Source: Salinivirgaceae bacterium
Lineage (GTDB): Bacteria; Bacteroidota; Bacteroidia; Bacteroidales; SZUA-534
Direction of reading: 5' to 3'
Length of the DNA stretch: 40,754 nucleotides
Assembly: GCA_024405635.1 (NCBI GenBank)
Contig: JAKSOL010000007.1
Location: 1 to 40,754, forward strand
Shown: piece after piece, positions 26,243 through 34,714 of the stretch
Layout: the number at the start of each line of letters is the position of its first letter
Numbering within the stretch: the stretch's first letter is position 1
The notes under the pieces: generated by a model
What the model saw: the letters and a program-made list of their open reading frames with translations, nothing else
What the model was told of the DNA's origin: nothing
The model's database searches: none
Position numbers and translations under genes: made by a program

Positions 26243-27759
26243 TGTGTTTTACCTTTGGATACGACAACCTAAACCGATTGACAAGCAACATGAAGCACGA
26301 GGCTAGCTCTTCAACCACACCAAACTCGCGCAACAAACTTACCGAGACCGGCTTTACCTACGATGTAATGGGTAACATTACCAAATTTACCCGCTACGAT
26401 GTTTACGAAGCAGCCAACACTTACACACTGACATACAACACCTGCAATCAACTAACCAAAGCAACAAACACCAAAGGAAAAACCTACACATTTAGTTACG
26501 ACCAAAACGGCAACGCACTAAACACAACAAACGGACTAACCTTAACTTACAACATACTAAACTTGCCATATCAAGCCAAAAGTGGTAGCACACTTAAATA
26601 CCAATACAACTACCTAGCCGATGGTCGTAAAACTGAATACATTAATGATAAAAACAACGCCGCAGGCCGAGCCTACCACGGTAGCATAGTTTACAACATG
26701 TACCAAGGACAATTTTCGTTTGAGAGTACCGACTTTGCAGGCGGGCGCATAACTGGCAACTACGCAGTGCAATACCACATAACCGACCACTTAGGCAACG
26801 TGCGCACCGTGCTTAACAACTCAATGACCATACTAGAACAAAACGACTACTATCCGTTTGGCCAACGCCACCCAAACCCCGCCATGAAAACCACCACCAA
26901 CCGCTACCGCTACAACAGCAAAGAGCAACTCACCGAGGTTGAAGCCATTGACTACGGTGCCCGCCAATACAGCGCCGAACTTTGCCACTGGCTACAAATA
27001 GATCCACACGCAGAGAGCTATTACCATGAATCCCCGTTTGCTTACGTAGAGAATAATCCCATTAGCAGGATAGACCCTGACGGAAGGGATTGGAAGATAT
27101 CATCAAGTACTGATGAATATGGTGTAACACATGTTAATATTACAGTTACAGGTGTCTTGTATAATAACTCTTCCAACAGTACAATTGATATGAAAAAACT
27201 GAATGCAGAAATTACCAAACAGATAAATGACACATACAGTTTTTCAGACAAAAATTTTAATATTAAGATGAACGCCGATATTAGAGTCGTTACGTCCGTA
27301 GATGATATTAGCAAATCAGACCATGTTTTTCAAGTTGTAGACCAAAGTTCTTTGGGTAAAAATGTTCTTGCGAATGCTACTCTGAATGGATTAAATATCA
27401 GGTTGGGTTCAAATCTTGTCAATGATGTACTGTCAGGGGCTAATACCCGAACTGTTTCTCACGAGTTAGGGCACACAGGAGGTTTGTACGATGCTAATTT
27501 GAACAATTCGTTAAATGTGAATTTGTCGAATAATTTGATGACACAAACTGCAAAGATTCAATCTTTAGGAGTTAAAGACATAAACACTGCCAAAAATATA
27601 GAACAATCACAGTTTAATTCAATTGTTAAAAGCTATGACGCAGGTTCTCTAAATCAACATTCGCCGATATCACATAGTTTAAGATTAGGGTTTGTTCCAG
27701 GAACAAAATTTACGATGCCAATGGTTTATCCATATTTCAAAAAAGTATTAGCAAAATGA
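26242..27759 (+). CDS. Silent RHS cassette 3: long core with metzincin-type protease tip
   Basis: A 505-residue open frame from a GTG. Residues 1-255 are RHS core, 1-234 of them identical at DNA level to the active gene. IDPDGRDW lies at about 278 and the tip runs to 505. SHELGHTGGLYD gives H407, E408, H411, G414 and D417, matching the extended metzincin motif HExxHxxGxxD. A candidate Met-turn, NNLMTQT, follows. The tip is therefore a likely zinc protease. It has no signal peptide and no promoter, but it holds the longest homologous arm, so it is the best-placed donor for tip exchange. Confidence 0.82.
   Translation: MCFTFGYDNLNRLTSNMKHEASSSTTPNSRNKLTETGFTYDVMGNITKFTRYDVYEAANTYTLTYNTCNQLTKATNTKGKTYTFSYDQNGNALNTTNGLTLTYNILNLPYQAKSGSTLKYQYNYLADGRKTEYINDKNNAAGRAYHGSIVYNMYQGQFSFESTDFAGGRITGNYAVQYHITDHLGNVRTVLNNSMTILEQNDYYPFGQRHPNPAMKTTTNRYRYNSKEQLTEVEAIDYGARQYSAELCHWLQIDPHAESYYHESPFAYVENNPISRIDPDGRDWKISSSTDEYGVTHVNITVTGVLYNNSSNSTIDMKKLNAEITKQINDTYSFSDKNFNIKMNADIRVVTSVDDISKSDHVFQVVDQSSLGKNVLANATLNGLNIRLGSNLVNDVLSGANTRTVSHELGHTGGLYDANLNNSLNVNLSNNLMTQTAKIQSLGVKDINTAKNIEQSQFNSIVKSYDAGSLNQHSPISHSLRLGFVPGTKFTMPMVYPYFKKVLAK
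26245..26944 (+). repeat. RHS core repeat, cassette 3 copy
   Basis: Second copy of 21411-22110 at a constant offset of 4,834 bp, apparently perfect and preserving silent positions. Such identity points to recent duplication or gene conversion. Confidence 0.9.
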
Positions 27760-28214
27760 AAATATCATATAGAACTTTATTTTTTCTTTTCATTATGACC
27801 TTATTATCGTGTCATTTATTGATTGATGAATCTAAAGTAGAAGATAATGGATGTTGGGTAAAACTGAAAGAAGGAGAGAGTATTGACGGATATACACGTA
27901 GTGGCAATTTAATTTTTGGAGGCTATTTAGATTCACTTGTTTATTACCCTTCAATGTCAAAAGTGGATGTACAAACGTTTGAAGTTTGTGTGGGAAGCGG
28001 CTATGCTAGGGACAAGAAACGAGTTTTTTACCCTATTAAAATTACGTGTATTGATGCAACGACACATGGAGGATGTTACTTTGAAGAATATACTGTGAAA
28101 AGTGCCGATCCGAAATCATTTAAATACTTACATGACGGTTACGCAATAGATGGGAAAAAAATGTATCTTGATGGGAAGAAAATAAAATGGCAAGAAGGAG
28201 TATTGAAAAAATAA
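27756..28214 (+). CDS. Lipoprotein, candidate immunity protein of cassette 3
   Basis: A 152-residue protein whose ATG overlaps the toxin stop as ATGA, implying coupled translation. The signal MKISYRTLFFLFIMTLLSC ends in a lipobox (LLSC). The C-terminal half resembles DKNYY-type repeats (ARDKKRVFYP, YAIDGKKMYLDGKKIKW), a module seen in immunity-like proteins of Bacteroidota and Fusobacteria. It is the likely antidote for the metzincin tip, lipid-anchored in the periplasm. Confidence 0.7.
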   Translation: MKISYRTLFFLFIMTLLSCHLLIDESKVEDNGCWVKLKEGESIDGYTRSGNLIFGGYLDSLVYYPSMSKVDVQTFEVCVGSGYARDKKRVFYPIKITCIDATTHGGCYFEEYTVKSADPKSFKYLHDGYAIDGKKMYLDGKKIKWQEGVLKK

Positions 28215-28279
28215 CCAAACAACATACTATTTTAATTTTATCGGTTATTTAAGTTTACCACATCACCATTTTTCATATT

Positions 28280-28503
28280 CAACGCCACCCAAACCCCGCC
28301 ATGAAAACCACCACCAACCGCTACCGCTACAACAGCAAAGAGCAACTCACCGAGGTTGAAGCCATTGACTACGGTGCCCGCCAATACAGCACCGAACTTT
28401 GCCGCTGGCTACAAGTGGACCCTTTGGCAGAGAAATACAAAAGCCTTAGCAGCTATAACTTCTGCGCCAATAACCCTTTGAAGTTTGTGGATGTGGATGG
28501 AAG
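28280..28503 (+). repeat. RHS core fragment of cassette 4
   Basis: Begins at CAACGCCACCC (active-gene position 22029) and runs to the end of the core. From 28292 on it is the same as cassette 2, including NPLKFVDVDGR, although the tips that follow are different. Confidence 0.85.
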
Positions 28504-29128
28504 AGAAGTTAAACCTACAAGTGTTGCAGAATTAGTAATGATTCAAAATACCTTACCTAAAGAAGCCCGAAAATATGTTGCATTAGACAACAAAGGGTTA
28601 ATTGATAAAGGTTTAATAAATTCACATACTAGTGTAAGTCAAAATTATAACAACCTTAAATCTTTGGTTAATTCAAATAGAGTCGTAGAAGTTGTGCTTG
28701 ATGACAAATTCAAATACATTGGGAAAGACGGAGTGTGTGGAACTGAAACGATGCAACATTCTTATTTTGATCCACAATGGGATACAGAAGATGATAAAGA
28801 CATATATGGACAAACAATGGCTGGCACTTCTACAGGAGAAAGTGGATTCTTGGGCAAAACGTTATTTCCCGACAATGAAGGACTACAAAATTCTATTAGC
28901 AATAATATTGTAGTTATTGTAAATAAAAACTTGTCAGCAAAAGCTGCCGCTGAAATATATAGCCATGAAGCTAATGGACATGCCTTATTGTATATACTAA
29001 ATGGTGGAGATCATAATGGAGCAAGTCATCAAACGCAAAAATGTGGTTTAACAGAATTGAATGTTCGTCTAAAAGAAATGATACTGCAATCAAAACAAGA
29101 AACAATATTTAACATGCAAGAGAAATGA
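28301..29128 (+). CDS. Silent RHS cassette 4: core fragment with HExxxH tip of unknown family
   Basis: A 275-residue open frame. Core sequence fills 1-45, VDVDGRE lies at about 63, and the tip from 66. The key segment, AAEIYSHEANGHALLYI, has H222, E223 and H227, that is HExxxH rather than HExxH. GGDHNGASHQ follows and offers more histidines. A metalloprotease is likely by context and shape, but the spacing is not canonical, so another metal-dependent hydrolase is possible. There is no signal peptide, and an in-frame stop lies upstream. Confidence 0.65.
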   Translation: MKTTTNRYRYNSKEQLTEVEAIDYGARQYSTELCRWLQVDPLAEKYKSLSSYNFCANNPLKFVDVDGREVKPTSVAELVMIQNTLPKEARKYVALDNKGLIDKGLINSHTSVSQNYNNLKSLVNSNRVVEVVLDDKFKYIGKDGVCGTETMQHSYFDPQWDTEDDKDIYGQTMAGTSTGESGFLGKTLFPDNEGLQNSISNNIVVIVNKNLSAKAAAEIYSHEANGHALLYILNGGDHNGASHQTQKCGLTELNVRLKEMILQSKQETIFNMQEK

Positions 29129-29625
29129 AAATTAAACATGTAATTCTATTTCTAATTCTAACTTTTGACATTGCTCCCCTTTATGGTCAAATACAAATAG
29201 ATACGATAATCGTTAAATATTATAACGTATTCACAGAAAAGGAAGAAACCATTTGCAATTACCAATTAACAAATGGGACTAACGATGATTACTTAACATG
29301 GGTATCACTCGACCCTAAAAGTGGGAAGTCCAACAAGGATTTGGTATATGATTATTTTAAAAAGGCAAAAGGTGATTATAGTTATATTAATTTAATGTTT
29401 GAAGGAATTCTTGATACATTACCATTATGCATAGGAACAACTTTTGTAAAACAACTTAAATCTGGAGAAAAGTTTTCATATCTCGTAACAATGAGAAATG
29501 CTGAATTGGAAATGTATAGTGAAAGGATAGTGGTCATGAGAAAAAAAGAAATTAAAAAATATTTAAGAGTTGATATAGACGAAAAATACCTTTTCCAAGG
29601 TGCGAATATTTTGCTAACGAACTAA
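29125..29625 (+). CDS. Exported candidate immunity protein of cassette 4
   Basis: A 166-residue protein whose ATG overlaps the toxin stop as ATGA. MKIKHVILFLILTFDIAPLYGQ is a Sec signal without a lipobox cysteine. The rest is not recognised (beta-rich, with YYNVFTEKEE and LTNGTNDDYLTWV). As with the other candidates, the role is inferred from position and the predicted compartment is the periplasm. Confidence 0.62.
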   Translation: MKIKHVILFLILTFDIAPLYGQIQIDTIIVKYYNVFTEKEETICNYQLTNGTNDDYLTWVSLDPKSGKSNKDLVYDYFKKAKGDYSYINLMFEGILDTLPLCIGTTFVKQLKSGEKFSYLVTMRNAELEMYSERIVVMRKKEIKKYLRVDIDEKYLFQGANILLTN

Positions 29626-29652
29626 TTATAATACTCACCCATTAAAATTAGT

Positions 29653-29732
29653 CCCCAACCCCGCCATGAAAACCACCAACAACCGCTACCGCTACAACAG
29701 CAAAGAGCAACTCACCGAGGTTGAAGCCATTG
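29653..29732 (+). pseudogene. Remnant RHS core of a lost fifth cassette
   Basis: 80 bp match the core from CCCCAACCCC through GAAGCCATTG, with one C-to-A change (ACCAACAAC). The match then stops abruptly in unrelated sequence. It carries the GCC allele and the CCCCAACCCC left edge of cassette 2. No tip or immunity gene follows. Confidence 0.75.
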
Positions 29733-29777
29733 TTGGATTTAGGATAAAAGTAGTATCCAAAATTTTGTTTTTTACTT
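29733..29777 (+). terminator. Possible weak terminator at the island end
   Basis: TTGGAT (29733-29738) can pair with ATCCAA (29755-29760). Alternatively GGATA (29742-29746) pairs with TATCC (29754-29758). Either is followed by a T-rich stretch with six T in a row. The stems are short, so confidence is low. Confidence 0.3.
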
Positions 29778-29788
29778 GTTTACAATAC

Positions 29789-29849
29789 ATCAACTTCTAG
29801 CTTGGCAGAAACATCAGCAATTTAAAATCTCTTGTTTTCGATTAATGCA
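29789..29849 (+). repeat. Direct repeat A, right copy
   Basis: 61 bp matching 14491-14551 with three differences, in the same orientation. It begins 56 bp after the remnant core. Confidence 0.7.
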
Positions 29850-29934
29850 TCGCGGGTATTAATTATTATGATTTGTGTAGGTGCAAAAGTCACTTCCCAA
29901 AATCGATTTTTTGAGTGTTACCAACAATTTGCGC

Positions 29935-29992
29935 GTTTTGGACTTTTGTCAATTAGTAAAACACGTACATTTTTATTGCCGTAAATCGTTGG
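29935..29992 (+). repeat. Direct repeat B, right copy
   Basis: 58 bp matching 14407-14464 with two differences. The GTTTT/AAAAC stem is kept, but one base pair near its base is lost. The remaining stretch to dapF (29993-30222) shows no gene. Confidence 0.7.
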
Positions 29993-30222
29993 CAGTTGTG
30001 CGTTCGACGGCATTTTTATACGAGTAAAACGTACTGCCAACCAAAATAGGCTTGTAAAGGAGCAGAGTAGTGCAAACTACCTTCAAAGTGGCGTTATTGC
30101 TCAGTGTTAGCCAAATTTCAGAGACCAAAATCAACGTTTTTGCTCCTACAAGAAACACGTAGTTTGCTGCAAATAGCGGCCAATGCGAAATACACGTATA
30201 TCACTATAAATAGGTACCCCTC

Positions 30223-30230
30223 TACATTTG
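30223..30230 (+). promoter_or_regulatory. Candidate -7 box for dapF
   Basis: TACATTTG matches TAnnTTTG, 25 bp upstream of the dapF start codon. No clear -33 TTG was found at the usual spacing. It fits a promoter for the dapF-dapL-glnN group. Confidence 0.45.
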
Positions 30231-30255
30231 TTCTCGTTAAAAACATAAAACAAGT

Positions 30256-31107
30256 ATGGCAACAATTGAATTCACCAAAATGCACGGAGCAGGCAACGAT
30301 TACATTTACGTTGACACCACCCGTTTTGCAATAGCCAACCCAAGCGCAACATCAATTGTGTGGAGCGATCGACACAAAGGCATTGGCGGCGATGGTCTTG
30401 TGCTGATTGGTAAGTCTGATGTTGCCGATTTTAGCATGCGCATTTTTAATGCCGATGGCTCAGAAGCTCAAATGTGCGGAAACGCAAGCCGATGCATTGG
30501 CCGATATGTTTACGAGCATGGTTTAACAACCAAAACAGAGTTTACACTACAAACAGGAGCAGGCATTAAAACCATAAAACTAAACCTTAGCAACGGCAAG
30601 GTTGACAGCGTGAGTGTGAACATGGGCAAACCAATGTTGCACAGCGCTCAACAATTTGCAGGCGAAACAGCTGAGCAAATTGCAGCAAACTCGCTTGCCA
30701 CTTATCCAGTTACAGTTGATGGCCGCACCTTCAACGGCAGGTTTGTATCAATGGGCAACCCACACTTTGTGATTTTTGTTGACGACATTGCTACACTTGA
30801 CATTAGCCACTACGGCCCAATGATTGAAACCAACAGCGTGTTTCCTCAAAAAGTGAATGTGGAGTTTGCACAAGTGATTGACGACCAAACCATACGCATG
30901 CGAGTGTGGGAACGTGGAAGTGGCATTACATGGGCTTGCGGAACTGGAGCTTGCGCCACAGCAACTGCATCAATAGTGTTGATGCAACGCGCTAGCCGCC
31001 AAGTGATTAAAATGGACGGCGGCGATGTTACTATTGATTGGGGCGGCGACGAACTAACCATGACCGGTCCTGCCACCGAAGTATTTACCGGAACAATTGA
31101 TGAATAA
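30256..31107 (+). CDS. dapF: Diaminopimelate epimerase
   Basis: Converts LL- to meso-diaminopimelate for lysine and peptidoglycan. The protein has 283 residues, a usual length. [13 protein letters not shown] opens the protein. The two catalytic cysteines lie in [10 protein letters not shown] (C74) and WACGTGACA (C228). [12 protein letters not shown] is also conserved. It lies 17 bp before dapL, whose product makes its substrate, so the two steps are encoded together. Confidence 0.97.
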   Translation: MATIEFTKMHGAGNDYIYVDTTRFAIANPSATSIVWSDRHKGIGGDGLVLIGKSDVADFSMRIFNADGSEAQMCGNASRCIGRYVYEHGLTTKTEFTLQTGAGIKTIKLNLSNGKVDSVSVNMGKPMLHSAQQFAGETAEQIAANSLATYPVTVDGRTFNGRFVSMGNPHFVIFVDDIATLDISHYGPMIETNSVFPQKVNVEFAQVIDDQTIRMRVWERGSGITWACGTGACATATASIVLMQRASRQVIKMDGGDVTIDWGGDELTMTGPATEVFTGTIDE

Positions 31108-31124
31108 ATAAAACTAAAAGCAAA

Positions 31125-32354
31125 ATGGCTACACTAAACGAAAACTTTTTGAAACTACAGAGCAACTACTTGTTTGCCGACATTGCAAAGCGAGTAAAAG
31201 CATTTAAGGCGCAAAATCCCGATGCAAAAGTTATATCGCTTGGCATTGGCGACGTTACACAACCAATTTGCGACGCATCGCTTGCAGCTATGCACAAGGC
31301 AGTTGACGATTTAGCTCAAAAGCAATCGTTTCGTGGTTACGGACCAGAACAAGGCTACGATTTTTTAATTGAGGCAATTATAAAAAACGACTACGAACCA
31401 CGTGGTGTTCAACTAAAAACAACCGAAGTGTTTGTAAGCGACGGTGCTAAAAGCGACACCGGCAACATTGGCGACATTTTTGGCACCGACAACAAAATTG
31501 CCGTTACCGACCCTGTTTATCCTGTTTACATCGACACCAACGCAATGGCAGGCCGCACTGGTATTAACGTAGGCGGTTTGTGGACAAACATTGTTTACTT
31601 GCCTTGCACCGAAGAAAACAACTTCCTTCCAAAGTTGCCTCACGTGCCAGTTGACATTGTTTACCTATGCTACCCAAACAACCCAAGCGGAACGGTGATG
31701 AAGAAAACCGAACTAAAAAAATGGGTTGACTACGCCATTGCAAACCAAGTGATTATTATGTACGATGCTGCATACGAGGCATTTATTCGCGACGAAGAAG
31801 TAGCACATAGCATTTACGAAATAGAGGGTGCTAAAAAGGTGGCAATTGAATTCCGCAGCTACTCAAAAACTGCAGGTTTTACAGGCGTTCGTTGCGGCTA
31901 CACAGTTGTACCCGAAGAACTTACAGTGATTGCCGAAAACGGCGAACGTGTTCAACTAAACAAATTGTGGAACCGTCGCCAATGCACCAAATTCAACGGA
32001 GCATCTTACATATCGCAACGTGGTGCTGAGGCCATTTACACACCAGAAGGCAAGGCTCAAACTCGTGCCACAATTGACTACTACTTGGCAAACGCCATGT
32101 ATTTAAAAACCGAATTGCAAAAAATGGGCTACACCGTTTATGGTGGCGACAACGCTCCTTATTTGTGGGTTAAAACTCCAAACGGAATGAAATCGTGGGA
32201 TTTTTTCGACCTGCTGCTTAACAAAGCACATTTGGTTGGAACTCCGGGCGTTGGTTTTGGCCCAAGTGGCGAAGGTTATATCAGATTTACAGCCTTTGGC
32301 GAAAAAGAAAACTACATTGAGGCGGTTAGCCGTCTGCAACAAATTGAATTATAA
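31125..32354 (+). CDS. dapL: LL-diaminopimelate aminotransferase
   Basis: A PLP enzyme that makes LL-diaminopimelate directly from tetrahydrodipicolinate with glutamate as donor, bypassing the acylated route. The protein has 409 residues. Marks are [34 protein letters not shown], and [15 protein letters not shown] with the PLP lysine K248. It is paired with dapF and lies 26 bp before glnN, so glutamate-consuming and glutamine-forming steps may be co-transcribed. Confidence 0.97.
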   Translation: MATLNENFLKLQSNYLFADIAKRVKAFKAQNPDAKVISLGIGDVTQPICDASLAAMHKAVDDLAQKQSFRGYGPEQGYDFLIEAIIKNDYEPRGVQLKTTEVFVSDGAKSDTGNIGDIFGTDNKIAVTDPVYPVYIDTNAMAGRTGINVGGLWTNIVYLPCTEENNFLPKLPHVPVDIVYLCYPNNPSGTVMKKTELKKWVDYAIANQVIIMYDAAYEAFIRDEEVAHSIYEIEGAKKVAIEFRSYSKTAGFTGVRCGYTVVPEELTVIAENGERVQLNKLWNRRQCTKFNGASYISQRGAEAIYTPEGKAQTRATIDYYLANAMYLKTELQKMGYTVYGGDNAPYLWVKTPNGMKSWDFFDLLLNKAHLVGTPGVGFGPSGEGYIRFTAFGEKENYIEAVSRLQQIEL

Positions 32355-32380
32355 AAGTTTAACCATAAAATTTTACTATT

Positions 32381-34570
32381 ATGTCAACCTTACGATTCCA
32401 AGTGATTGGCGAAGCTTTTAAAAAGCAACCACTTGAAGTGGAAATGCCAACAAAACGACCTGAGGAGTATTTTGGAGTAAACGTGTTTAACAAAGCAAAC
32501 ATGTTCAAATATCTGCCTGGTGATGTTTATGCAAAAATGGTAGATGTTATGGAAAACGGCGCAACAATGGAGCGCTCGTTGGCCGACAAAGTGGCCATTG
32601 GTATGAAAAAATGGGCCATGGATTTGGGAGCAACTCACTACACACACTGGTTCCACCCATTGACCGACACCACAGCCGAAAAACACGATGCTTTTATTGA
32701 GCACAATGGCAAAGGTGGTGTTCTTGAAGAATTTGAAGGCAAACTTCTAGCCCAACAAGAACCCGATGCTAGCTCGTTCCCTAGTGGCGGTATCCGTGCA
32801 ACTTTTGAGGCTCGCGGTTACAGTGCATGGGATCCAACTTCGCCTGCTTTTGTTATGGACGACACCCTTTGCATCCCAACAATCTTTGTATCATATACTG
32901 GCGAATCGCTTGACTATAAAGCTCCACTTATCAAAGCTCTTCATGCTGTTGATAAAGCTGCTGTTGACGTTTGCCACTACTTCGATTCAGCTGTTAAAAA
33001 AGTGTACTCGTACCTTGGTTGGGAGCAAGAATACTTTTTGGTTGACGAAGGTTTGTATGCCGCTCGTCCCGACTTGCTAATGAGCGGCCGTACTCTTATG
33101 GGACACGGCTCAGCAAAAGACCAACAACTTGAAGACCACTACTTTGGCGCCATTCCAGAGCGCGTGCAAGCCTTTATGAAAGACCTTGAAGTAGAGGCAA
33201 TGAAACTTGGTATTCCTGCCAAAACACGTCACAACGAGGTTGCACCAAACCAATTTGAGTTGGCTCCAATTTTTGAAGAAACCAACCTTGCTTGCGACCA
33301 TAACATGTTGGTAATGACCTTGATGAAGAAAATTGCCCGCAAACACGGATTCCGTTGCTTGTTGCACGAAAAACCATTTGCAGGAGTAAATGGTAGCGGC
33401 AAACACAACAACTGGTCGTTGGGTACCGACAATGGTCACCGCCTAATGTCGCCCGGAAAAACAACCGAGGAAAACCTAATGTTTGTAACATTTGTGGTTA
33501 ACACTTTGGCTGCCGTTTATCGTCACAACGGATTGCTAAAAGCCAGCATCATGAGTGCAACCAACGCACACCGTTTGGGCGGCAACGAGGCTCCACCGGC
33601 AATCATCTCAAGTTTCCTAGGCAAACAATTATCCGATTTGCTCGACTCACTTGAAAACTCATCGAGTGACGACCTTTTCAAAATTGCAGGCAAAGCAGGC
33701 AAAAAAATGCTTGACATGCCTCAAATTCCAGAATTGCTTATCGACAACACCGACCGCAACCGCACATCGCCATTTGCATTCACAGGCAACCGTTTTGAGT
33801 TCCGTGCAGTTGGTTCAGAGGCAAACTGCGCTAGCGCAATGATTGCACTTAACACCGCAGTTGCTGAGCAATTGGTTGACTTTAAGGCCGCTGTTGATGC
33901 TCTTATTGCAGGCGGAATGGACAAGAAAGAGGCTATTATTAAAGAAGTTCAACGCTTGATTAAGTTCTGCAAACCTGTTCGCTTTGACGGCAACGGCTAC
34001 TCTGACGAGTGGAAAGCTGAGGCTGCTAAACGTGGTTTGGACTGCGAAACTTGCCCTCCAAAAATTTTCCAACACTACACTTGCGAACACAGCGTTAAGA
34101 TGTATGAAAAAGTTGGTGTAATGACCAAAGCCGAACTTGAGGCTCGCAACGAAATTAAATGGGAAACCTACACCAAGAAAGTGCAAATTGAGGCTCGCAT
34201 CTTTGGCGATATGGCTATTAACCACATTATTCCAGTTGCTACAGCTTACCAAAGCCAACTTATCGACAATGTGTACAAAATGAAAGGTATTCTTGGCGAC
34301 GAAGGCGAAAAACTTTCGGCTAGCAACATTGAGTTGATTAAGAAAATTGCTGGTCACGTTCGCGAAATTGAAGAGGGCGTAACCGCTTTGACCAACGCTC
34401 GCAAGGTTGCTAACAAACTTACAAGCGAGTTTGAAAAAGCTATGGCTTACTACGAAACTGTAGTTCCAAAAATGGATGCCATTCGCTATCACATTGACAA
34501 ACTAGAGGAAGTGATTGACAACACTCTTTGGCCATTGCCAAAATATCGCGAGTTGTTGTTCATTCGATAA
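32381..34570 (+). CDS. glnN: Glutamine synthetase type III
   Basis: Forms glutamine from glutamate, ammonia and ATP. At 729 residues it is of the large GSIII class typical of Bacteroidota, clearly longer than GSI. Recognisable parts are the N-terminal FGVNVFNKANM, HTHWFHPLTD, EQEYFLVDE, HNEVAPNQFELAP, GSGKHNNWSLGTD and NRFEFRAVGS. A strong stem-loop follows at once, and gltB and gltD lie downstream, so the GS-GOGAT cycle is encoded in one place. Confidence 0.97.
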   Translation: MSTLRFQVIGEAFKKQPLEVEMPTKRPEEYFGVNVFNKANMFKYLPGDVYAKMVDVMENGATMERSLADKVAIGMKKWAMDLGATHYTHWFHPLTDTTAEKHDAFIEHNGKGGVLEEFEGKLLAQQEPDASSFPSGGIRATFEARGYSAWDPTSPAFVMDDTLCIPTIFVSYTGESLDYKAPLIKALHAVDKAAVDVCHYFDSAVKKVYSYLGWEQEYFLVDEGLYAARPDLLMSGRTLMGHGSAKDQQLEDHYFGAIPERVQAFMKDLEVEAMKLGIPAKTRHNEVAPNQFELAPIFEETNLACDHNMLVMTLMKKIARKHGFRCLLHEKPFAGVNGSGKHNNWSLGTDNGHRLMSPGKTTEENLMFVTFVVNTLAAVYRHNGLLKASIMSATNAHRLGGNEAPPAIISSFLGKQLSDLLDSLENSSSDDLFKIAGKAGKKMLDMPQIPELLIDNTDRNRTSPFAFTGNRFEFRAVGSEANCASAMIALNTAVAEQLVDFKAAVDALIAGGMDKKEAIIKEVQRLIKFCKPVRFDGNGYSDEWKAEAAKRGLDCETCPPKIFQHYTCEHSVKMYEKVGVMTKAELEARNEIKWETYTKKVQIEARIFGDMAINHIIPVATAYQSQLIDNVYKMKGILGDEGEKLSASNIELIKKIAGHVREIEEGVTALTNARKVANKLTSEFEKAMAYYETVVPKMDAIRYHIDKLEEVIDNTLWPLPKYRELLFIR

Positions 34571-34582
34571 CTTACTGATTTT

Positions 34583-34622
34583 AAGAACCAAAGACCAAGG
34601 AAACGGATGGTCTTTGGTTCTT
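34583..34622 (+). terminator. Stem-loop terminator after glnN
   Basis: A 15-bp perfect stem (34583-34597 with 34608-34622) with a 10-nt loop begins 13 bp after the glnN stop. The T tail is short (TTCTTTA), so termination may be partial. It separates glnN from gltB. Confidence 0.7.
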
Positions 34623-34714
34623 TAAAAAACAACAAAAAGCATTTGCCCAAACAGGGTGAAAGGCCCTTGTTATTCGCAAAACGAACGATTTAGAAATAAA
34701 AAACTGATACTGAA

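Noticed and set aside
33815..34492. A 225-codon minus-strand frame opposite glnN
   Set aside because: It is a shadow of the strongly conserved glnN frame. Its residue make-up (rich in Phe, Asn and Val) is what the reverse strand of this codon use gives.
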